From: Phlebotomus papatasi
Taxonomy: Eukaryota; Arthropoda; Insecta; Diptera; Psychodidae
DNA: 64,000 nt
Direction of reading: 5' to 3'
Assembly: GCF_024763615.1 (NCBI RefSeq)
Contig: NC_077223.1
Coordinates: forward strand, 37,882,627-37,946,626
A model generated the notes under the pieces. It made no database searches, was not told the DNA's origin, and saw only the letters and a list, made by a program, of their open reading frames with translations. Position numbers and translations under genes: made by a program. Shown piece after piece: positions 1 to 12,214 of this stretch (the stretch's first letter is position 1; the number at the start of each line of letters is the position of its first letter).

Positions 1-3000
1 TGCATCTAGTAAGAGTTCGGCAACTGGCAGTAATCCTGCCTCGGCGGCAGCTGCATCTGTCTATGACAACTTCAACGCTCACATTGCTGCACAGTCACTG
101 TATCACATCAATACACAGTTGGCGGCCAATGCAGCTGCTGCGGTGGCGGCTAACAAAGTAGCTGCTGCTGCAGCAGCTGTTCGTTCAGCATCTCCACAAG
201 TGTCCAGCGCCAATAAGATTACCGCTCCGAGTAATTTCTACCAGAGTGTACCAGCTGGCTATGCAGCGGCGGCGGCGGCAGCAGCTGCTGCTGAATCACT
301 AACATCGAGCTACCCATCGACGGTGATAAGTCAGAAAGCGCCAGCTGCGGGCAATCAGGGAGATTTCGGAAGTAGCAGTCCAGGTGGAAGTAAGTCAAGT
401 TCAAGTGCATCTAATTCGTCTTCGCTCAATAATAGCAATAATAATAATAATAATGTCGGTCAATCGTGTGTTATTGTAAGCGCGAGTCCCCCATCCAAAG
501 ACTATCGTGTTCTAGCGACAATTGTCAATAGCACATCTGGTCATTCCTCATCCACATCCTCCACAACACCATCCACTGTACAGACACCAATTAAATTGAA
601 AGGTAGGCAGTATTTAGGTCCGCCGCAGTTGCAAAAGCAACCACAACCACAGCAACAGCAACAAATGACAAAGGCACAGAGTAAAGTGTATCCGGAGACA
701 AATGGGGAGAGGGTGGTGGAGGTGCCGCCACAATCATCACCAATCAGCTATACTGTACCCGAACGTTTGAATTCGTATGGTACGACAACGGGTGTTAGTA
801 AATCATCACCGGTCAATAATAATAATCGACCAAATACCAATTCACCTGCCATGCAGACATTTCAGCAAGCAACACCGCCATACCGACACTATCAACAACA
901 ACAACAACAACAGCAGCAACAACCAAAAGAGGTTGAAGTTACATTTACGCGTGTGGGAAAATCGAGTTCAGGGAGTGGTAGTGGGAGTGTTGGTTCGGCC
1001 GCCACAGATTCACAATATTCAAGTTCAGCATCAACGGGATCGAGTGAGGGTGGTCGAAGACCGAGTCCACATCAGACTCCTTCGCATTCTCAGGCATCCC
1101 CACAGATGAGTCATGTGCCCAGTCCGGCCAACTATCCCATGTACAATTCTCCCATGAACTCAATGTCCTCACCGCAACAAACTGAGCAGCACTTTCACCA
1201 TCCACCCCGGAGTCCTCTAGATGTCACAATCTCACGTGCAAATGCCATTCAAAATCCCGTAGCGTACTCATCCGTTATCACAAGAGCTGTGGCTGATGCA
1301 ACAAGATATGCCCAGGATAGGGTACCTCAGCAGCAACCATCGCCACAACAACAGAATTGCTGGGAGAGCAATCAACAACAACAACAGACAAAGCGTAGTA
1401 CTTATACGACAACAAATTACGAACAGCAACAACAAGCATCAAATACGGGAATAACAATTTTACAGGATTTGAGTAATTGTCGAGGAGATCCCATGAGTAT
1501 TGTGAGGGCATTGCAGCAAGCTGAACAACAAGTGTCACAGCAGACACAGCAAACAACACAACAATCGGTGCAACAACAAGGAGCAAGCGAAGTGCAACAG
1601 ATTGAAATAAAGACACCAGTACCGAAGAGGCGAGGTCGTAAGGTGACCAGTGATAAAAGTGACAGCGAGAAGGAAGCTACAAGTGACAACCACGAGGAGT
1701 ACTATCATAATCGAGTACCACCACCCGCCCATAGTTCAACGGCGGTGTCAGCTAATCAACAACAGAGTGCAGCAGCAGCAGTACAGCGAATAGGTCAAAA
1801 TGGTGGTCAACAGCAAAATGGATCATTTTTTGATCTTGAACGGTGGAATTTGCCACCTCCACCGCCCAAAATGTTTTCATCTAGTGGAAATACGGGAAGT
1901 GCTTTTAGTACACAGGCGAGCTTTGGTCAAACCGCACAATCACTAATGGTACCCCATCCGCCGCCCCTTCCCTATTTTCCTGCCTTCCATTTGGCACCGG
2001 GTGCCCATCATCATCCCACCACGGATTTTTCCCTAGCATCACAAACTGATGCCGTCGCCTACAGTTCAGGGGTGGATGTCTATCAGCATCCACCCGTCCC
2101 TGATGATAACCCTAGTAGTAGTAATTCTAATAATGTTACAAGTAGTTTAGATAGTTGCAATAGCCACGATGTGCGCGAAGATGAGCCGCCAAAAGTTGTA
2201 GTACCCAATATAGAGGAAGAACTTGGATTTCTTGCAGAGCGTGGTGGTGGTGGTGCAGCAGCATCAACACCAGTACAGCATCAGCAGATTGTAGGGAATA
2301 CGATGGGACAGTCAACGATGGTAGCGGGACAACAACAACAACAACAACAGCAACAACAACAACAGCAAGAGGAGCAAAATATCGCAAAGTCCATTGCTGA
2401 GAAGAAGTACAATCTGCCGAAGGGGGTGGGATCGGGTTTTATGGGGTCATACTTGAAGTTTTTGCAAGGTGAACGCGATACATCACCCCCACCGGCCAGT
2501 CGGGGTGGTCGTAAGGCCACATGGTCAAGAACGGCAGCAGCGGCAAATGCATCATCAACAGCTGCTAGTAGTCAAACAACATCATCTACAACATCAACGA
2601 TGAAAAATACCCAAGCAGCAGCAGCAGCAGCATACAATCCAAATCAACAGCAAATAAGCAATGGTGTTAATATACACTCACAGCAAATTATCAATCCTGG
2701 TGGTGGCAATCAGGGTCAAACCAGTGAAATTGATGATGGCAGGTACTATCAACAACAATCGAGAAATAATTCAAAACGCAAGTACGATGAGCAAGATGAT
2801 GAGCGTAAGAAGGCAGTTAAGATGGTTGATAAGAATGATGTTGTTGGTAAAGATGGTAAAAAGACACGTGTGCAACAGCAACCACCACAGCAGAATACAT
2901 TGCAAACACTCCAGCCAACACCGAGTGTCGTACAAGCCACAGCTCCTCCACACCTCCCCCTCCATCCTCACCCCCATCATCATCATCCACAGCCACCGCC

Positions 3001-3041
3001 ACAGATGATGCAACAGTCATATTATCAGCAGCCAGACGAAG
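1..3041 (+). CDS. Exon 1 (partial) of the QSER1/PRR12-like gene
   Basis: Frame 2 is open from the window edge, so the true start lies upstream; the first in-window codons already encode ASSKSSATGSNPASAAAA. The exon holds repeated CAA/CAG-coded Gln tracts (about 892-925 and 2329-2371) and Ala runs. A conserved-looking SGFMGSYLKFLQGE segment lies near 2433-2475, and a His/Pro-rich end near 2930-3000. The donor is chosen at GAAG|gtgcgt (3042). Without splicing the frame runs only 15 more codons to TGA at 3086-3088, so retention of this intron would give a truncated protein lacking the C-terminal domain. Splitting after the first codon base matches exon 2 exactly. Confidence 0.85.
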
Positions 3042-6000
3042 GTGCGTTTAACTTCTTTGATTTACATTTAAGACGGCAAAGATGGTGAAGATCACACACA
3101 ATCGCCATGGTCGTGTAAGATATATATAAAAAAAATATTGGACATTTTTCGTCAATTTATTTCCCACTATAAACTGACATTTATGTCATATTGATAAAGA
3201 TGTCATTGTGACAGCTGTCAAAATGTTTTTTTGTTTACTCAAACTTGACAGCTGTCAATTTCAGATAAGAAACCACAAGTCGAAATTGACAGATACTTGT
3301 CAATGTGTCACTTGCATTCAAGCTTGTTTCGCTTGGAAAGCAACAATTTACTTATTTAAATTTATTTCATGGCAATAAATATTTGAACAGAGTTCAAACA
3401 TTCTGACAGCTGTCAATAATTACCTTTCATTTTTTTTGACGAAACATGTGTTGACGGGTGTAGATCAAAACGACAATTTTTGTTTGAGAGCATAATCTCC
3501 TTATCCCTCTGTTTTAATCCTCTTAAAACTTATTTTTCGCTCCCAGTATCAACTATATATATATATTTTTTTATTCTGTCACCTATTTATTATTTATTTT
3601 AATCTTTTTCTCTGAACAATATATCTCATTTCATTCACAGCACAAATAATTTTTTCAATTTTTGTTTTTGTATTGTGTACTATCCAAAAAGCGACTTACT
3701 TCCATCCTAGTGTCTGGCTCGTAAAAATCAATGTATTAAAAGTGGTAAGGGTCTCAATCTGACGCATGTCAAAATTTTAATTTACATTAAAAAAAAAGAA
3801 AATTCAGTTGTGATGGCCTAACTAGTATGACATTCACTTTGACAGGAAATTTCGGTAGAAAAAAAAACTATTCCTAACCTTAAAATATATGTCTCTCTAA
3901 TTATTTCAATATTTTTTTGAAAGTATCTTAAAGTTAGAAAGATGATTTAATAATATGGATAGAACAGACTGATGACTGTTAGTAGCACAAAATAATTTAC
4001 AACACCATATGGAGGAAATGTCAAGGAGATGCTGGAAATATCGTTTAGGATTGAAAGTTGTTGATTTTGTTTTGCAGGATTTACAGAGTCGCAAAATAGC
4101 TAATTGCCTCAATTTTGTGATTGGATAAAAATCAAGAAAATTTTAAAATGTCAAATCTGTCAAACGCTTCGGAATCTTTAGGTCCAAGACACAAACCATA
4201 AAGATTTCGAAATGTCAAAATTTTTGCCAGGGGACTGACATTAGCTTTGCAAAAGGATGACCATTTTAAGAGCTATTTTTTCTGTCTTATGCATTTTTCA
4301 TATCTTCAAAACTAAGTTAAAAATTAGTTCGACTTTTATTTTCCAAATTCTATTGGTATATTTTTCTACTATGATCAAAAACAGCTAAACTCAAAAGTTT
4401 TTCAGGTTTTGGGTTTCATGAATGTCAAAAATGTTTGAATTTCGAAATGTCTCAAGTGTTAAGATGTACTACTTTTCACAAGGAAAGCGTGTAAGCAACT
4501 AAATTTGAAATATTTTTGTCTCACCAATCTAGCACATAATGAGCACAAACAGAAGTAGATTTTCATTCTCCAATAGTGTCTTGGATAAAAGGTAAATGGA
4601 ACTCTATTTGCGCAAAAAGTCATTGAAGTTCGAAGAATTCAAATTCAATTTCGAATTTTCATACTAAATTTTCGAACAAGATGGGAAAAATCTATCAAAT
4701 ATCACACTAAAAAGCTGGCAAGAGTTACTCAGTGATTATGGAGTGATTAAATAATCGGACAAGAACAGTAAACGTAGTTGATTTCTTTTTTTTTTCTCAC
4801 AACAATGTGAAGACCGTCACATTTTGACACTTGAGCACTTCGAAATTCAAACAGGATGTACTTCAGCCACCTTGTGGAATTATCAAGAAGTAAGAAATTC
4901 TCTTTTTTGGATCTTAGATTTTCGAATTTTTCAAGATCTACTTCTGTACAGAAAAGAATATTTGACATCCTTGAGTATTCGAAATTCAACTTGAACTTTT
5001 CGAACATCAACGATATTTTGTTCAAATAGAATTGATAGAAGCTTCGATCAGCCCTGATCCCGCGCAACAACTTCTACAATCTTATATAACGATATTACGT
5101 AAACGATATAAAATATTGTAAACATATGTATTTGGAATATACGATCAGTGATTCAGTGGTTTCTGTCGTTCACCTGATGAGATCGGTAGTGAAGTCGGTC
5201 GGTAGCCACACTAAGCCTATTTGAGGAGAAATACATTGAATTGAATTTAATAATAACCTTTCGAAGAGGCAAAGCCACTCCAAAGCTAAGCCAAACCTAT
5301 TCGAAAATCTACCGGAGGCTTAAAGTGCGAGTTCACGAACTTGTTACTTTAGCGCTGATTGTTGTGCCATTTCGAATTTCGGCATTCTTGACACTTCAAT
5401 CGTCAACAATGTCAACAACAGTGTGTAAGCGTTTGCTGCAAAAAGTGAATTTTTGTTTAGTTTTGTAGAATTTCAGGATGGCAGAACGTTTGAATTGCAG
5501 TTTCATTAAATTAAATGTTCTTTTCATGAACTGACTGTTGTGTCTCGTTGGTTTAAAATTTGAAACTTCCAACGGGTTTTTAGGTAAGTTCTTTCTGATA
5601 TACCTTCGAATCGGTATAAAAGAAACTTCAACCGGGGAGAGCTCTTAAATCGGGGAAATTATTACAGAACGAGAGGAATCTTACCAGATACAAGTGGAGT
5701 TAAAATTTCGAAGATCTATTTAAAAAGCCAAAAGTGAGGCGTTCTTCTTAATAATTCCGCAAGGTGGCTGTACTTACTAGGAATAGAAAATACTTTCTGT
5801 TCGAATTTCAAAGTGCTCAAATGTCAAAATATGTCGGTATTCACGAAGCAAAGACGCTTACTATTTCAGTCTCATTATTAAATCCCTTCATAATCACTAA
5901 GTAACTCTATTGCTAGATTTTTAATGTGATATTCCAGTAAAATTAAAATTAAGTGTAAAATTAAAATTTAAAATTCAAATTTTGCGTTTAAACTTTCGAA

Positions 6001-9000
6001 CATCAAACGACATTTCTGTACAAATAGAGTTCCATTTACCTTTTAGCCAAGACACTATTGGAGAATTAAACTTCACTTGTGTTTGCGCCTATATTGTTGT
6101 TTAAATTAATTTTGTCAATTTCTAATGGTCGCATTTTTGCAAATTCTGCCAAAAAACAAAGATTTTGTTCGATAGAATTAACATTTCGTTAAGTGTGAAG
6201 ACTCTTGAAGTCAGGAAGGTGACATTATCTCTGAAAAATGCAACCAGTTTTAGTGTAAAGTTTTTCCTGTTTTCGTACACATTTCACGAGATATCTTCAA
6301 AACTACGTAGGTTGCCAAGTTGGGGTTTTCGGTTGCCTCTTCGTTATTAAATTGGCTTTTATTTTGTATTAGAATTTTTGGCTAATTTATTCTACAATGA
6401 CAGAAAACAGCTAATAAACTCAAAAGTTTTTTCGGCACGCTAGAAACATTTGGGAAGCATAGGTAATGTCATGCCCCTGCTTGAGTCTTGATGCTTAGCT
6501 AAGACACTTCAAGTTTCGCAAAGAAATATCAGAAATTTTGATCGTGGGATTCTTTGACAGCTTCAAAATTTCTTCTTGGTCACAGAATTGAGACAATTGT
6601 GTCTACGGTAAATTAAATATCGAAATACAATATTTTACTAGTGATTTTGTAATTAAACAAAATTCCTAATGAATTATTGATGAGAAATGTTTAACAATTA
6701 CTTTCCTTCACTTTATCCTTGATATTATACGCCATACAAATAGAATTGAATAAGTTCAGCTAATTGGACGAAAAAAAAATCCTCTTCAAATGGGAATGTT
6801 GACAGATAACTTAACGAAACAGCTTATCTTAACGAAGCTTAGTCAAATCAAAATTTTAAGTTCATGGCTTTAATTTTTATATTGTCGCAATATATAAAAA
6901 AACACAGAATGTTCATCACAAATTTTAGAATAAGTAAAAATAATGGTGAAAACTAGATATGAATAATTTATTAAGGGAAATATAAAACTAATGCCATTAT
7001 GTGCCATTAATTGTATAAAAGGTAAACTTTTAATATTTTGCAAAAGAAATTAATAAAAAAGAAAATGAAGAAAATGACAAGAATGAGAGGATAAAACAGA
7101 ATTACATGGATGAGTGATGATGAAGAAAAAGGGAATGTATATCTGAAAAATCTCAAAACGAACAGCAAAGGAAGAATGTGATGTCATACTAGTTGAATAA
7201 TTTTTTGACAAACTTAAAAGTGTCAATGATGAATCTTACAAAATTGTATTTTTCATTTAAAGAAAAAGAAATTATTTGTATAATGCACAAATATTGAGAA
7301 AAAAAACTTGGGATGTATTCCTGGGTTTTGAATAATTCTGAAAAATACGATTTTATTTTCAATTTAAGTGAATACAGATATGATAGAACAAAAAAAAGTG
7401 TTTAAAATAGAACAAGAGCTCGCGGGCCGGGTGCTACCGGGCAAAGTCTGTGGGATTGAATATTAATTTAAAATAATTATTGTTAGATGAAATCCACTTT
7501 TTTTTACATTTAATGTAATTAATTACAGGAAAAGATGAGAAAAAAAACAAAATCGAATCGAAAAGGTTCAAGAAGATTTTTTTTTGCGAAAGTTCAACTC
7601 ATTTTAGTTGCAGTATTTTATTTTTTCTTTAAAAATATTTCTCGTTGTACAGAAAAAAATGATAAAAATGTAAAAAAAATATTACAAAAAAAACTAATTA
7701 AGAGTGAAGAGTAAGTTTAGTTTTTTTTACAATATTTAATTCCTCTAAACTGAGATATAATTAGTAAAAAAGAAATTATTCATTAGTTTTCAGTTTTCTT
7801 TTTGTCCTTTCCAAGCTAATCCGTCATTTCACTTAAAAGTATTGTGAGTTTGAAAAAAAAAATGGATTTTTTTTTCATTTAGAAAACAATTTAGAAAAAA
7901 AATGAAGAAGAAATTTTGAGAAAGTGATTGCATAAATTGTATTGAAAGAATTCAAGCGGAAAAAAAGTGAAAGCTATAAAATTTATTGTCGAAAAAGAAA
8001 TTGTGAATGTAAAATAAAAAAAATCTGATATTAATTTTCACTTAAGAACATAAACTAAAAAAAAAAATGTAGAAAAAATTCCTCTTAATTTTGAAATACT
8101 AAAGTGTATATAGTTTTTTTTTTAAAAAAAAAGAAAGAACATGCAAGAAAAACTGAAAAAGCAAAAAGATTTCTCAATAGAATTAAAAAAAAAAATGAGA
8201 AATTAATAATTAAGTTGTGTGAATGAAAACAAAAAAAAATAAGGAAGATACAAAAGAAATCTCAATGATAAAGTTAGCTCACGAAAGAAGAAAAAAACGT
8301 GAATAAGATAAACAAAAAAAAATGATAAAGAGATATTGAAGAAATTGTTCTGTTGTATGAAACAACTTCATTGTACATATTTTGTATAGCAAAAAGAATG
8401 AAGAAGCACACAAAATGAGAAGTAAAGAAAAAAAAAGAAAAATACAACAATAAGGATCGTAAATATTGAAAAAAAAATGCAAAAGGAACAATGTGAAAAA
8501 ATGGTGAGAAGAAGCATTAATATAACTATTAATATAGGCATCTTGTAATGAAATATTAAGGAGACAAGAGAAAGAAAAATCAGGAAAAATTATATTAAAA
8601 AAAAAATAAAAATCCAATATAACTGAAAAAAATATTGAGATTTTTTTTACAAAGGTTTTTAAATGTTCTTTTTTTAAAGGAAACTGCGTTGATTCTAATT
8701 TTTCTTTCTTTTCACCAAAAAAAAAATGATATGAGAGAGTTTATTTCTTTTAAAAAAAGAAATAGAAAATAATTTAAAAGAAAAACAGTGATGATCCTCT
8801 TTCTTTCTCGGTAGCACCCTTACTAGGTCAAATGGAATTAATTCTATTTAAAAAAAAGATATCAATGTAAAAAACTAAAAATAAAAATCTCAAGGGGTTT
8901 AATGGACGGGCTGTGAGCGAAAAATATTTGTAGGAATGTAAAAAAACAATTTTTTAAAAGAAAAAAGCCTTCGGTCATTTCGATAAACAATTTAAAAAAA

Positions 9001-12000
9001 AGAAAAGTAGAGAAGAAAATCTTCACCGTCTTTGCCGAATGCTCGGAAATTCTCTAAAAAAAACAATATAAAAAAAAGTCTTCCAGAAGCTTTTTTAAAA
9101 GTCCAGAGGAAAAAAGCTCATAAAAAAGCCAAGGAAGAACTTTTGAGGAATTCCGAACGAGAGAAAGAAATTGGAGGATCTCACTTGATAATTTCAAATT
9201 AATTAATCTTTTTTTTTATTTTTCATCTTATCACCTTCAACTTTTTTCCATCACAAAAAAAACACACATTTTTCTCTCTCATGTCACTTTTATCCTGGAT
9301 TCCTTTTTGGCACTACATCTGTCCATCCCGTCTGGGAGGATTGGCTTTTGGTGTTTGTTATTTTTTCTCAAAAAAAAACCAAAAGTGCCACTGCGTCGTG
9401 AAATGTCCCATCGAAAGGCAAAAGGTCGCAGTGTTCTTCAACTCCTCAATATGTCACTTGATACTGAGGATTTTGCCGGTGCAGCATCAGACGATGAGCC
9501 TGCGGAATTTCAGGATTCCGATGCAGATCCCGTATGGACACCCGAAGTTGATGATGATGACGATGAGTACGAGAAAGGCAAGAAGAAAATCAAGAAGACC
9601 CGAGAAATGAGGAATAAGATCAGAAAAATGTCTCAAGCAGGTACAACACTTCAAATAAATATTTTTTACTAAAATTTCCCACACTAACAAAATCCTATTC
9701 GAAAAAAAGGAACTCCAATGGAAAACTTTATGCAGATGAAGGACGATGATGAGGATGAAGATATGGGAAAGATGTCTGAAGGAGGTAATTTTTTTATGGT
9801 TCATTGAGAAAATGTTTTAGAGTTACTGAAAAATTATCTTTTTAGGAAATTCAATGAGGGATTTTCTGCCGATGAAGAATGATGTGCAGGAGGAAGTAGT
9901 GAGCTTGGAGTTGGAACAGCAGATTCCCAAGGAGTCTGTTATCCAAATGCACGAAAAGCCCAACGGACAGAAGGCACATGTACCAGAGCATTCGGAAAAT
10001 CTGGACGGTTTTAAGGTTAGTAATAATAATAACCTACAGAATTATTTTCCACTTATTTTAAGTCTTCATGTCAAATTTTGTTCTACATTTTAAGCAATGA
10101 AGCAAGTAGCTCTGTTGGGGTATCCTATAATAATATGACAATGTCGTATGACAGAATTCTGTAAAAGTATGGCAATGTCGTACAGTGCTGTCTCTCTATA
10201 TGCACACTCTCTATATGCACAGCTTTTGTGTCGGTTGCATTCAAAATCAATTTGTTTACATTTTGACAAAGTAATAAAGAAAATTATTTTCTTCGTAACT
10301 AATTTTTCTTGTTTTTAATTTTCTTAATTTTATTTTTTCTGTTTCATATTATATTTAAAATAACACGGGAAATTCTAGAACAATAAAAAATGATAATTTA
10401 TTAAAAGAAAGAAAAAAGCCGTTGGGAATTTCAAAAAAAGTTGTGCATATTCAGAGAGAGAACTGTCAAAAAAAGTACCCAAACTGTGCATATAGCGAGA
10501 CAGCACTGTATTACAGAATTATGTGACAGTATGAAAATGTCATATAACAGAATTCTGTAACAGAATGACAATGTCATATGAGAGAATCCTGTAAAAGTAT
10601 GACAATGTCATATGACAGAATTCTGTAACACTATGACAATGTCATATGATAAATTTTCTTTGACATATCTAGCTCTATGCATAAGTACTCTATGACATAG
10701 AGCTCTTTGCAATCGCCAATCGACGCTCACTGGCTTTTAATGCTATCCTGTAGAGAAATTCTGTAACATTCTGGCAATGTCATGACAAATTGTGTTCGAA
10801 TCTCATGAGAGCTTTTTCGAAAATGCGATCCTGTATCCATGACATTGTCATTTCAGCTTACGTATCATCGCCAAAATACACACATTTGAGATTTCTGGCA
10901 ATTCAAATGACAATGAATTCTAGGAATCAAATCAACCAGTAGGGGAATTCTGTAACAGTATGACAATGTCATATGACAAATTTAAAATTTTTTATATGAT
11001 AAATCCAGAAGAACTTATCACAAATCAGACTCTTATCAGTTACGAAAAGCTTCATAGAGCTCCTTGCAATGGCTATTTGATTCTCAGTCATATGACATTG
11101 TCATACTGTTGTCATACTGTCATTTGTCATAAGACATTGTCATACTGTTCCAGAATTCCCCTTCAGGACTGACTGACTATATTTGAGTAATTTGAGTAAT
11201 ATCATTAAGTAAAGGGATTTCATTAAAACATCAAGAAATTGCATTTTTGAGCTCACGTGTGGAAGTGCCACAAAATTTACAGAATTCCCTTACAGGTCTC
11301 TTTCACTTATTTTGGGGAGTACCAGGTGCTCCTTATGGGCTTCTTTTAGTAAATCAGAACGATTTGTGGAAGCCTTCCCCACCGGTATCCCGTCCTCAAA
11401 AGTTACTACTTCAATTGCAACGATTCTTTCGCTTTATTAAGGATTTCTTTCTTCGTCGACATGATTTGACTGCACAAAAAAAGACAAATTTATTCACAGA
11501 ATCAACCTGTCCGACCTTTTATAAAAGTTGTTCTTAAAAGCAGCTTCAAATTAAATCACTTTTATCTTCCATATTTCACATATATTTTTTATTCACCTTC
11601 AACAAAGATGCATTAGATTTGCATGTAGATGCAAAGATCTACAAGAAGCGTCCTTGGCTTTGCGAAGTGCTCGAATTCATAATTTAAATGCTAGACATCA
11701 AAAATACTTTCGCATCATTTACCGTTTACCGGTTCTCAACTGATTTATTAATCACTCAAAAGATTCCACAAAATAGTTCAAACTAAAGAGTAATAACATT
11801 GATTTTCGGACAAAAATTACTTACCGGTTCACAAACAATTTATAAATCGCTCAAAATATCGTTCAAAACCGATTGGAACTAGTTCAGTTTTATCAGAAAT
11901 TCCAAGACCTTTCCAACAAGCCCAAACATGATCCCACTCACCTGATAAATGCGCTTTCTAGAGCCCTTTTAACCTTTTGACCTCGAAAAACCGTTATTAG

Positions 12001-12159
12001 AAATGATTCAACAGTAGTTTCACACGTGATCAATTGTCCGCCTGAGTAATCTATCCAGAAATCGAGCCAAAGAAGATTAGCTGAAAATCAATTCCCATTG
12101 TTCATTTCGAACGCACAATAATACGGGCTTCAGATTTAAGGCTTAGCTAGCCATATGGC

Positions 12160-12214
<55 letters not shown>

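Noticed and set aside
1278..1732. Minus-strand ORFs rich in Leu, Val and Cys opposite exon 1
   Set aside because: They are antisense to Gln/Ser codon runs (CAA/CAG give TTG/CTG/TGT) and disappear once the plus-strand exon is accepted.
8279..8617. 112-codon Phe-rich minus ORF
   Set aside because: Generated by the A-runs of the plus strand (TTT codons); no recognisable protein features.
10110..10660. CRISPR-like array
   Set aside because: Units are adjoining palindromes without unique spacers, and the genome is an insect's.
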